From: Actinomycetota bacterium | GTDB lineage: Bacteria; Actinomycetota; Actinomycetes; Actinomycetales; Cellulomonadaceae | DNA length: 13,434 bases | Direction of reading: 5' to 3' | NCBI GenBank assembly: GCA_018898235.1 | Contig: JAHIJU010000140.1 | Location: 1-13,434 of the forward strand | Shown: piece by piece, positions 6,416 through 13,082 of the stretch | Numbering within the stretch: position 1 is the first letter of the stretch | How the letters are laid out: every line of letters begins with the position of its first letter | Notes under the pieces: generated by a model | The model's input: the letters and a program-made list of their open reading frames with translations, nothing else | Database searches by the model: none | What the model was told of the DNA's origin: nothing | Program-made: the position numbers and the translations under genes

Positions 6416-7399
6416 CTACCGCACCCCGCGTCCCTCGGCGGGCCCCGGGCCGAACCGGTCGGCGAAGCGCGGGTCGTGCTCCCACCACAGGCCGTCCTGC
6501 ACGTCGGGGTCGCGCGTCGGCGCATCCTCGTCCTGGCGGCCGACGTCGTGGTGCTGCCCGGCACCGCCGGCCCGGGCGTCCAGCTCGGCGTCGATGCGCC
6601 GCGCCGCCCGTTCGTCGGAGCGGGTCCAGGCCGCCAGCAGCGCGACCAGGTAGGGGATGGAGATCAGGTCGCCGCCGAACCACAGGGCGACGGCCCCCGC
6701 GGTCTGGTCCGCCCGCAGCGTCGGCCCCCAGTCGCACCCGAGCGCCAGGTAGTGCTCGGGGGCGATGAGCGGTCCGAGCCACACCACCACCCCGAGCAGC
6801 CCGTCGACGAAGCTCTCGGCGAAGGTGATCGCGAACGACACGACATGGGCCGGGGTCCCCGGCGCCGGGTCCACCCGCAGCCGGCTCCAGTAGTAGACGA
6901 ACCCGCACCCCACCAGCCCGAACCGGGTGAGCGCATCCACCCACGGATGGTCGAGGGTGAGGGCGTACAGGCCGGACAGGTAGAGCACGGGCAGCGGCAC
7001 CAGCAGCGCGAACGTCGCGGTGAGCGGCGACCCCAGCAGCGACGCCGGCCGCGAGCTGGCGACGCGTCGCAGCGCCAGCACCACCCGCGCCGGCGCGGTG
7101 GCGAGCAGCAACGAGACCGGCGCCCCCAGCGCCATGAGCATCGGCCCCGCCATGAGCAGCACGACGTTCTGCACGGCGCGCGGCCAGAACAGCACCTCGT
7201 CGTACACCCCGAGGAACGAGCACGTGCTCACCAGCATGACGAGCACGCCCGCGGTGAACGCCACGCGACGCCGCGCCGGCCAGCCGCACCGCCGGGCGGC
7301 GACCAGGTAGGCGGCCAGCACCGGCACGCCGACGACGAGGCTGGGCCAGTCGGCCGTCCACGACGTCAGGCCGGTGATGAGCGTCAGCTCAGGGGGCAC
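6416..7399 (-). CDS. ctaG: CtaG (Caa3-type) cytochrome c oxidase assembly membrane protein
   Basis: This 327-residue integral membrane protein has about seven predicted helices (residues about 17-34, 47-65, 77-100, 121-145, 155-171, 183-210, 236-257). Typical CtaG_Caa3 features include FLGVYDEVLFWPRAVQNVVL, MAGPMLMALGAPVSLLL, LDHPWVDALTR, IAPEHYLALGCDWGP and WFGGDLISIPYL. The conserved His residues in LDHPW and PEHY are candidate copper-handling residues, consistent with a role in maturing the copper centre of cytochrome c oxidase. The last 70 residues form a charged, histidine-containing soluble tail (QHHDV). The start is GTG at 7399; no Shine-Dalgarno sequence is seen, but GATACT lies 5 nt upstream, so the mRNA could be leaderless. 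It is not next to oxidase structural genes here; it sits downstream of dnaB on the same strand, with an 83-bp gap. Confidence 0.87.
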   Translation of the reverse strand: MPPELTLITGLTSWTADWPSLVVGVPVLAAYLVAARRCGWPARRRVAFTAGVLVMLVSTCSFLGVYDEVLFWPRAVQNVVLLMAGPMLMALGAPVSLLLATAPARVVLALRRVASSRPASLLGSPLTATFALLVPLPVLYLSGLYALTLDHPWVDALTRFGLVGCGFVYYWSRLRVDPAPGTPAHVVSFAITFAESFVDGLLGVVVWLGPLIAPEHYLALGCDWGPTLRADQTAGAVALWFGGDLISIPYLVALLAAWTRSDERAARRIDAELDARAGGAGQHHDVGRQDEDAPTRDPDVQDGLWWEHDPRFADRFGPGPAEGRGVR

Positions 7400-7482
7400 G
7401 GCTCAGTATCGGCCCGGAGTGGAGCCGGGGGTCGGCGCGCTCCGCGTTCGCGACCACGCGGTGACTTCCGCCCGCACCCCAC

Positions 7483-10197
7483 CTACCCCTGCATGTCCAC
7501 GAACCGCGAGTAGTGCCCCTGGAACGCCACCGTGATCGTGTCGGTGGGCCCGTTGCGGTGCTTGGCGACGATGAGGTCGGCCTCGCCGGCACGCGGGGAC
7601 TCGCGCTCGTAGGCGTCCTCACGGTGCAGCAGGATCACCATGTCGGCGTCCTGCTCGATGGAGTTGTGGGCCGCGATGCCGTTGGCCACGAAGTTGTGGG
7701 TGCCCAGCACGGTGGCGTCGAACACCTGCTGCTCGCCGGCCTCCTCGATCGACATCACGCGATCCCACAGCACGTCGTTGACGGCATCGACGTCGAAGTC
7801 GGCGGCGTCGAGCATCGCGGTGACCTGGGCGAGCGGCGCCCGACCGGTGCCCCCGACCGGACGTTCGACCGCCCCGAACGGCGGGACCTGGACCCGCACC
7901 TGGCCCATCGCCGCATCGGCCGACCCCGGGGCGGCGACCACGGGGATGCCGCCGGACACGCTGGGCGCACCGCCCTGGTTCGGCACCCCGGCCACCACCT
8001 GGCCGACCCCCTGCCACACGGCCTCCTGCGCGAGCGCGGCCCGGGCGGCGGCCGCGGCGGCCTGAGCGGTCCGCACCGAGTCGAGCAGCCGGTCGGCCAC
8101 CGCGGCCCGTCCCCCGACAACGCCGATCTCCTGCAGGAACCGGCGCTGGTCGTCCTGGCCGGTCACCTCGAGCCGCCACGACGGCACCCCGCCCGCGGTC
8201 GGCTGCACGATGCGGGTGCTGATCCCGAACCGCAGCAGCAATGTGGCCACCTGCTCGACCAGCACACGGGACGGCGAGCGGTAGGCGATCTGGCCGCCGT
8301 GGCCGTGGGCGTGCACCGCCACCGTCCCGGCCGCCGACCACAGGTGCCGGACGAACAGCGCGATCTGCTCCTTGGGCAGGCTCGCCACCGCCTCGGGCAC
8401 GAACCGCTCATCCGGTTCGGTCCGCAACAGCCCCAGCTCGTCCAGCCAGGCCGCGACCGGCCCGTCGATCTCGGGCGCCGCGCCGGTCGCACCCAGCCGC
8501 AGCACGATCGCGCGCGTCCCTCCGGTGTCCGCCCGGACGGCCGCGACGTCCAGCACCTCGACCGACGTCTCGACCGTGCGGGCGCACACCGGATCGGCCG
8601 TCAGGTACCGCACCGGCGAGCCCGTGCCGTACGCCCCGGCGGCCAGCAGGTGCGCGAGCAGCACCACGCGGCGCTCGTCCCAGGTGGTGGCGCGCTCCGG
8701 CCCGGGCACGTGCCGGGACACGCCCACCCGGTCGCCGACGGTCAGCTCACCGAGGGGCAGCCAGCCGTCGTAGGTGAGGAACGGATGGTTGGCGGTGGCC
8801 GTGACCTCGCGCCCCGAGGCCAGTCGCAGCCGGTACGTCGGCTTCACCCCCGTCGGGAAGACGTGGGTCAGGTGCCGGCGCACGTACTGCAGTCGCTCGT
8901 CCAGCGCCCACACCGGCACGTCACGGGCACCCAGCGCGTGCAGCTCGCCCAGCGACGTGGCCGCCCCCGTGTCGGCGCGCAGCACCATCGTGTCCGCCGT
9001 GAGGCAGCCGGACTCACGCAGGTCGGACATCTGCGGCTTCTTGTCGGTGCGCTGCTCGGGGCCACGGTTGAGCTGCGAGATCGCGATGACGGGGACCTCG
9101 AGCTCCTTGGCCAGCAGCTTGAGGGCGCGGGAGAACTCGCTGACCTCCTGCTGGCGGGACTCGACGCGTTTGCCCGAGCTCATGAGCTGCAGGTAGTCGA
9201 TCACCACGAGCTTGAGATCGTGCCGCTGCTTGAGCCGTCGGCACTTGGCCCGGATCTCCATGAGCGACATGTTCGGCGAGTCGTCGATGAACAGCGGCGC
9301 CTCGGAGATGCGGCCCATGGTGGAGGCGACCTTGCGCCAGTCGTCCTCGTTCATCTGCCCGGTGCGCATCTTCTGCAGGTGCACCTTGGCCTCGGCCGAC
9401 AGCAGACGCATGGTGATCTCGTTGCGGCTCATCTCCAGGGAGAACACCACCGAGGTCAGGCCGTGCTTGATCGAGGCCGAGCGCGCGATGTCGATGCCCA
9501 GCGTCGACTTGCCGATGGCGGGACGTGCCGCCAGCACGATCATCTGGCCCGGGTGCAGGCCGTTGGTGAGCTTGTCCAGGTCGGCGAACCCGGTGGGAAC
9601 CCCGTGCATCACCCCGCCGCGCTGACCGACCGATTCGATCTCGTCGACCGTCCCGGTGATGATCGCCGACAGCGGCAGGTAGTCCTCGCTGGCCCGTCGC
9701 TCGGTGACCGCGTACACCTCGGCCTGGGCGTTGTTCACCAGCTCGTCGACGTCGCCGCCGTCCGCCCCGTACCCGAGCTGGACGATGCGCGTCCCGGCCT
9801 CGACGAGCCGGCGCAGCACGGCCCGCTCGCGCACGATGCGCGCGTAGTAGCCGGCGTTGGCCGCCGTCGGCACGGCTGCGATGAGGGTGTGCAGATAGGG
9901 CGCACCGCCCACCCGCACCAGATCGCCCCGTTTGGTGAGCTCATCGGCCACCGTCACGGCATCGGCCGGCTCGCCGCGCCCGTACAGGTCGGTCACCGCG
10001 TCGTAGATCGCCTCGTGCGCGGGCCGGTAGAAGTCGCTGCCGCGCAGCTGCTCGACGACGTCGGCGATCGCGTCCTTGCTGATCATCATGCCGCCGAGCA
10101 CCGAGCGTTCGGCGTCCAGGTCCTGCGGTGGGGTGCGGTCGCCGCCGGTCCGGCCACCCTCAGGTGCCAGTCCGTACTCCAGCTCGTCGATCGTCAC
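7483..10197 (-). CDS. dnaB: Replicative DNA helicase DnaB with an intein
   Basis: The precursor has 904 residues; after splicing the helicase would be about 456 residues, the normal DnaB size. DnaB is the hexameric helicase that unwinds DNA at the replication fork. The N-terminal domain (about 22-125: TPPQDLDAERSVLGGMM, DAVTVADELTKRG) is followed by the RecA-like motor domain from about 196, with Walker A ARPAIGKST (224-232) and Walker B LVVIDYLQLM (330-339). The conserved RESG/SIEQDADMVILLHRE sequence is split by the intein (residues 398-845). The product ends VAFQGHYSRFVDMQG. The start is taken as GTG at 10197 (VTIDELEYGLAPEGG), giving the usual short lead before TPPQD; no strong ribosome-binding site is visible. 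The rplI gene, often upstream of dnaB, is not here; the upstream neighbour is divergent livJ. Confidence 0.95.
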   Translation of the reverse strand: MTIDELEYGLAPEGGRTGGDRTPPQDLDAERSVLGGMMISKDAIADVVEQLRGSDFYRPAHEAIYDAVTDLYGRGEPADAVTVADELTKRGDLVRVGGAPYLHTLIAAVPTAANAGYYARIVRERAVLRRLVEAGTRIVQLGYGADGGDVDELVNNAQAEVYAVTERRASEDYLPLSAIITGTVDEIESVGQRGGVMHGVPTGFADLDKLTNGLHPGQMIVLAARPAIGKSTLGIDIARSASIKHGLTSVVFSLEMSRNEITMRLLSAEAKVHLQKMRTGQMNEDDWRKVASTMGRISEAPLFIDDSPNMSLMEIRAKCRRLKQRHDLKLVVIDYLQLMSSGKRVESRQQEVSEFSRALKLLAKELEVPVIAISQLNRGPEQRTDKKPQMSDLRESGCLTADTMVLRADTGAATSLGELHALGARDVPVWALDERLQYVRRHLTHVFPTGVKPTYRLRLASGREVTATANHPFLTYDGWLPLGELTVGDRVGVSRHVPGPERATTWDERRVVLLAHLLAAGAYGTGSPVRYLTADPVCARTVETSVEVLDVAAVRADTGGTRAIVLRLGATGAAPEIDGPVAAWLDELGLLRTEPDERFVPEAVASLPKEQIALFVRHLWSAAGTVAVHAHGHGGQIAYRSPSRVLVEQVATLLLRFGISTRIVQPTAGGVPSWRLEVTGQDDQRRFLQEIGVVGGRAAVADRLLDSVRTAQAAAAAARAALAQEAVWQGVGQVVAGVPNQGGAPSVSGGIPVVAAPGSADAAMGQVRVQVPPFGAVERPVGGTGRAPLAQVTAMLDAADFDVDAVNDVLWDRVMSIEEAGEQQVFDATVLGTHNFVANGIAAHNSIEQDADMVILLHREDAYERESPRAGEADLIVAKHRNGPTDTITVAFQGHYSRFVDMQG
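7663..9006 (-). mobile_element. DnaB intein (448 aa) with a mutated LAGLIDADG endonuclease domain
   Basis: The intein lies between RESG and SIEQDAD of DnaB, the same site as the Synechocystis DnaB intein. Splicing motifs are complete: Cys1 (CLTADTMVLR), block B with T71 and H74 in TATANHPFL, block F VFDATVLGTHNFVANGI, and the C-terminal AAHN followed by Ser+1. The central region resembles mycobacterial DnaB inteins (AAWLDELGL, ERFVPEAV, RHLW, LLLRFGISTRI) and would be a two-motif LAGLIDADG homing endonuclease. The first motif reads LLAHLLAAG where LLAHLIGDG is expected, and the second reads HLWSAAG where HLWATDG is expected. Both catalytic aspartates (intein positions about 123 and 226) are therefore alanine. 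An Ala/Gly/Val-rich stretch (about 308-392) separates this region from block F. Protein splicing is probably intact and homing probably lost. Confidence 0.93.
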
Positions 10198-10357
10198 CGG
10201 CCGCCCACCGTCCGCCCCCCGTTGCCCGAACACCCGTTCTACCAGGGCCGTCCGACAGGTCCCCGGAGCCCGCCCACCACTGGCCGGACGTCCGCAGGGA
10301 GCGTAGGGGTGTGGGACCGGTGCCACCACGCCCACAACGCACAGGCTCCCTTCACCC

Positions 10358-10409
10358 TGTGGACGGCCCCCGTCGGTTATCCACATCTCGTGGACAGGGG
10401 TGTGGACAG
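10358..10409. promoter_or_regulatory. Cluster of DnaA-box-like sites upstream of dnaB
   Basis: TTATCCACA (10377-10385) is a perfect consensus DnaA box. TGTGGACAG (10401-10409) is one mismatch from the reverse complement of the actinobacterial box TTGTCCACA, and TGTGGACGG (10358-10366) is two mismatches away. They lie within 52 bp, about 160-210 bp before the dnaB start. DnaA binding could regulate dnaB; a replication origin is unlikely, since an AT-rich unwinding region and dnaA/dnaN are absent. Confidence 0.5.
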
Positions 10410-10503
10410 ATCGGGTGAATTCCGATCGCACCCGAGCCCGTGACCTCGTCCGACGTCATGCACCGGCTGGGGACGCCTGCCCGTTCGAGGTTCGTTCACC
10501 TGC

Positions 10504-10520
10504 TGGACAGTGAGTGTCCA
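10504..10520. repeat. Short inverted repeat between dnaB and livJ
   Basis: TGGACA and TGTCCA are perfect 6-bp arms around GTGAG. The right arm continues as TGTCCACGG, so part of it resembles a degenerate DnaA box. It could be a regulator site; nothing more can be said. Confidence 0.3.
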
Positions 10521-10594
10521 CGGGATGTGCCTCACCAGCCGTGACCACTCCGTGGCCTGGGTGACCTCGATTCGTGACCTACATGCGTGGTGCG

Positions 10595-10610
10595 GTAACT
10601 CCACGGAAAC
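10595..10610 (+). promoter_or_regulatory. GlnR-type nitrogen-control box upstream of livJ
   Basis: GTAAC (10595-10599), exactly six bases, then GAAAC (10606-10610) matches the known actinobacterial GlnR pair gTnAc-n6-GaAAc at every specified position. A weaker GTGAC (10574-10578) lies 21 bp upstream of GTAAC, one base short of the ideal 22-bp period. A possible -10 element TACGTT (10621-10626) follows, so the box covers the -35 region, a usual place for an activator. This suggests nitrogen-regulated expression of the importer. Confidence 0.5.
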
Positions 10611-10689
10611 GCAGCGGGCCTACGTTGCGTCACAGCCCTGACGCGCACGTGTCGGGACGGGTTTGCGCCGTCGCGCGCCCGACAACTAC

Positions 10690-10694
10690 GGAGG
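10690..10694 (+). promoter_or_regulatory. livJ ribosome-binding site
   Basis: GGAGG lies 7 nt before the ATG at 10702 and fixes that start over an in-frame TTG at 10663. The 10702 start also yields a proper lipoprotein signal peptide. Confidence 0.75.
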
Positions 10695-10701
10695 ATCACA
10701 C

Positions 10702-11931
10702 ATGCGCAGATCGACTCCGCGCCTGGCTAGCCTGGCGATCATCGTCTCGGCCGGCCTGGTGCTCGCCGGCTGTTCGTCCAAGTCGGCCGGCGGCGAGACC
10801 ACCGCCTCGGGGACGGCCACCGCAGCCGGTGCCCTGGCCATCACCCCCCTGCTCCAGGTCGACGCGACCGGCAAGGAGGTCAAGTCCTCCGGCTCGAGCG
10901 AGGCAGCCACCCCCGCCGGCAAGGGCGACGCCAAGTGCTCGGGCATCTCCATCGCCATGGCGGGCGCCCTCACCGGGGCCAACGCGGCCCTCGGTATCAA
11001 CATCCTCGACGGGCTGTCCCTCGCGGTCGACGAGCACAACGCGGCCAACGCGGACTGCCAGGTGACCGTCAAGCAGTTCGACACCGAGGGCGACCCGCAG
11101 AAGGCCACCCAGGTCGCACCGCAGATCGTGTCCGACACCTCGGTCATCGGTCTGCTCGGCCCGGCGTTCTCCGGTGAGACCAAGGCAACCGGCCCGATCT
11201 TCAACCAGGCCGGCCTGCTGTCGCTCACGGCCTCGGCCACCAACCCGGCGCTGACGACCAACGGCTGGAGCAACTTCTTCCGCGGTCTGGGCAACGACAC
11301 CTCCCAGGGCGGTGCGGTCGCCAGCTACCTGAAGGACACGCTGGGCTACAAGAAGGTCTGTGTCGTCGAGGACGACTCCGACTACGGCATCGGCCTGGCC
11401 GAGGTCGTCACCTCGACCCTGGGCTCCGTCGCGGACTCCGCCTGCGCCGCCAAGGTCAAGACCGGTGACAAGGACTTCTCCGCCACCGTCCAGCTCATCA
11501 AGGACGCCGCACCCGATGCCGTCTACTACGGCGGCTACTACGCCGAGGCCGCCCCGCTGCTCTCGCAGCTGCGCACCGGTGGTGTGACCGCTGCCTTCGC
11601 CTCCGGTGACGGCAGCAACGACCCCGAGTTCGTCAAGCAGGCCGGCGACTCCGCCAAGGACGCCTACCTGACCTGCCCGTGCGGCCCCGCGCCGGACGCG
11701 TTCTCGGCGGCCTACAAGGCCAAGTTCGGGATCGCCCCCGGCGTGTACTCGGTCGAGGCCTACGACCTCGGCACGATCATCCTCGCGGGCATCGACTCGG
11801 GCATCACCACCCGGTCCGACCTCGTGAAGTTCGTCGCCGGCTACGACGGCGTCGGCCTCGCCAAGTCCTACAAGTGGGACTCCACCGGCGAGCTCGCCTC
11901 CGCCAGCACGTGGATCTACCAGGTCAAGTGA
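10702..11931 (+). CDS. livJ: Branched-chain amino acid ABC transporter substrate-binding lipoprotein
   Basis: This 409-residue protein begins with a lipoprotein signal peptide: MRRSTPR, a hydrophobic core, then LVLAGC with lipidated Cys24, so it is anchored on the outer face of the membrane. A flexible Ser/Ala/Gly-rich linker of about 54 residues precedes the Peripla_BP_6-type domain (from about residue 79: ISIAMAGALTGANAALGINI, VSDTSVIGLLGPAFSGETKA, then VCVVEDDSDYGIGLAEVV, DAVYYGGYYAEAAPLLSQLR and LTCPCGPAPDAFSAAYKAKF). The TCPCGP and AEAAPLL segments are typical of LivJ-type receptors for Leu/Ile/Val or other amino acids; the true ligand is not known. It is the first gene of an operon with livH and livM. 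A GlnR box upstream suggests nitrogen control, and a strong stem-loop follows the gene. Confidence 0.92.
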   Translation: MRRSTPRLASLAIIVSAGLVLAGCSSKSAGGETTASGTATAAGALAITPLLQVDATGKEVKSSGSSEAATPAGKGDAKCSGISIAMAGALTGANAALGINILDGLSLAVDEHNAANADCQVTVKQFDTEGDPQKATQVAPQIVSDTSVIGLLGPAFSGETKATGPIFNQAGLLSLTASATNPALTTNGWSNFFRGLGNDTSQGGAVASYLKDTLGYKKVCVVEDDSDYGIGLAEVVTSTLGSVADSACAAKVKTGDKDFSATVQLIKDAAPDAVYYGGYYAEAAPLLSQLRTGGVTAAFASGDGSNDPEFVKQAGDSAKDAYLTCPCGPAPDAFSAAYKAKFGIAPGVYSVEAYDLGTIILAGIDSGITTRSDLVKFVAGYDGVGLAKSYKWDSTGELASASTWIYQVK

Positions 11932-11937
11932 TCGGCT

Positions 11938-11975
11938 GACGACGGCCGGACCCCGCACGGGGTCCGGCCGTCGTC
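11938..11975 (+). terminator. Perfect 17-bp stem-loop between livJ and livH
   Basis: Arms 11938-11954 (GACGACGGCCGGACCCC) and 11959-11975 (its exact reverse complement) enclose a GCAC loop, 6 bp after the livJ stop. The following bases, GCTTGTGTGT, are only moderately T-rich. This is probably a partial terminator or mRNA-stabilising stem that lets the binding protein be made in excess of the permeases. Confidence 0.8.
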
Positions 11976-11977
11976 GC

Positions 11978-12007
11978 TTGTGTGTCCCGAACGGCCCGGC
12001 GTAGCCT
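11978..12007 (+). promoter_or_regulatory. Possible weak promoter before livH
   Basis: TTGTGT (11978-11983) and TAGCCT (12002-12007) are spaced by 18 bp after the stem-loop. Each keeps only the most conserved bases of -35 and -10 elements, so this is tentative. It would provide basal livHM expression independent of readthrough from livJ. Confidence 0.22.
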
Positions 12008-12041
12008 CCAGCGCCCGGCTTTCTCCCCTCAGAGGAGCAGC

Positions 12042-13082
12042 ATGAGTGTCCTCGCAGTCGCCGGCGGTCAGTTCCTGGCGGACAGCGTCATCAGCTTCGA
12101 CCTCGGTGCCCTGGCCCGGAACTTCTGGGCGCTCACCATCGACGGGCTCACCTACGGTGCGATCTACGCCCTTGTCGCGGTCGGCTACACGCTGGTCTAC
12201 GGGGTGCTGCGACTCATCAACTTCGCGCACTCCGAGATCTTCATGCTCGGCATGTTCGGCCAGTACGCGACGCTGATGCTGCTCGGCTTCGGCCCCAGCG
12301 GGAACGCCTACTCCGAGGGTGTGGTGATGACCGTCGTCTACCTCGGGATCGCCATGCTGGGCGGGATGGCCGTCGCGGGCGGCGCGGCCGTCGGTCTGGA
12401 ACGCGTCGCCTACCGGCCGCTGCGCAAACGCGGCGCGCCCTCGCTGGTCTTCCTGATCACCGCGATCGGCGCCTCGTTCGTGATCCAGGAGTTCGTGCAC
12501 TTCGTCCTCCCCAAGCTCACCGGCGGCACGCTCGGCGGGGTCAACGCCCAGCAGCCGATCCGACTGGTGCAGGCCAGCGACGTCCTCACCTTCGGGAACG
12601 CCTCGATCAACAACGTCGAGATCGTCATCGTGGTCTCGGCCCTGACCCTGGCCTTCGCCGCGGACACGTTCATCAACCGCACCAAGTTCGGCCGCGGCAT
12701 CCGCGCCGTCGCGCAGGACCCGGTCACCGCAACCCTCATGGGCGTCTCGCGGGAGCGGATCATCATGCTGACCTTCCTCATCGGCGGCATCCTCGCCGGT
12801 GCGGCTGCCCTGCTCTACACGCTGCGGGTGCCCTCCGGGATCCTGTACTCCGGCGGCTTCATCCTGGGGATCAAGGCGTTCTGCGCCGCGGTCCTCGGCG
12901 GGATCGGGAACCTGCGAGGGGCCCTGCTCGGTGGTCTGCTGCTGGGCGTCATGGAGCTGTACGGCCAGGCCCTCTTCGGCACCGAGTGGCGTGATGTCGT
13001 CGCGTTCGTACTGCTGATCCTCGTGCTGATGTTCCGACCGACCGGCATCCTGGGCGAGTCCTTGGGGAGGGCCCGAGCATGA
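12042..13082 (+). CDS. livH: Branched-chain amino acid ABC transporter permease LivH
   Basis: This 346-residue membrane permease has about eight or more helices. Family marks are DGLTYGAIYALVAVGYTLVY followed by GVLRLINFAHSEIFMLGMFG near the N-terminus (residues about 34-73), LERVAYRPLRKRGAPSLVFL (119-138), and the cytoplasmic EAA-like loop RGIRAVAQDPVTATLMGVSR (218-237) that contacts the ATPases LivG/LivF. It then has SGGFILGIKAFCAAVLGGIG (270-289) and ends FRPTGILGESLGRARA. The ATG at 12042 is preceded by GAGGAG at 4 nt; an upstream in-frame start at 11982 would add 20 residues of non-membrane sequence overlapping the intergenic region and is rejected. The stop overlaps the livM start as ATGA, so the two permeases are translationally coupled and form the heterodimeric channel. 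Confidence 0.94.
   Translation: MSVLAVAGGQFLADSVISFDLGALARNFWALTIDGLTYGAIYALVAVGYTLVYGVLRLINFAHSEIFMLGMFGQYATLMLLGFGPSGNAYSEGVVMTVVYLGIAMLGGMAVAGGAAVGLERVAYRPLRKRGAPSLVFLITAIGASFVIQEFVHFVLPKLTGGTLGGVNAQQPIRLVQASDVLTFGNASINNVEIVIVVSALTLAFAADTFINRTKFGRGIRAVAQDPVTATLMGVSRERIIMLTFLIGGILAGAAALLYTLRVPSGILYSGGFILGIKAFCAAVLGGIGNLRGALLGGLLLGVMELYGQALFGTEWRDVVAFVLLILVLMFRPTGILGESLGRARA

Larger units (their letters stand above)
10198..10701. other. 504-bp divergent regulatory region between dnaB and livJ
   Basis: I see no convincing gene here; short ORFs on both strands lack family resemblance and codon signal. The region contains a cluster of DnaA-box-like sequences (10358-10409), a short inverted repeat (10504-10520), a GlnR-type box with a possible -10 element upstream of livJ (10595-10626), and the livJ ribosome-binding site (10690-10694). 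Promoters for both dnaB and livJ must lie in it. Confidence 0.7.

Noticed and set aside
6019..6768. A 249-codon plus-strand frame between the DUF4037 and ctaG genes
   Set aside because: Its sequence is Arg/Pro/Gly-rich without domains and lies opposite the interrupted gene and the 3' end of ctaG, both with better support.
7400..7482. Terminator between dnaB and ctaG
   Set aside because: Only a 5-bp CCCGG/CCGGG pairing with a 7-nt loop and no T-run was found; too weak to call.
10358..10409. Chromosomal replication origin
   Set aside because: There are only three box-like sites, no AT-rich unwinding element, and no dnaA, dnaN, parA/B or rpmH nearby.
7513..10443. A 976-codon open frame on the plus strand opposite dnaB
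   Set aside because: It is the antisense shadow of dnaB in very GC-rich DNA; its sequence is rich in Arg/Gly/His/Pro with no family resemblance, while the minus strand encodes an unmistakable DnaB.
10377..10604. A 75-codon minus-strand frame upstream of dnaB
   Set aside because: It has no ribosome-binding site and no family resemblance, and it covers the regulatory elements of the divergent region.
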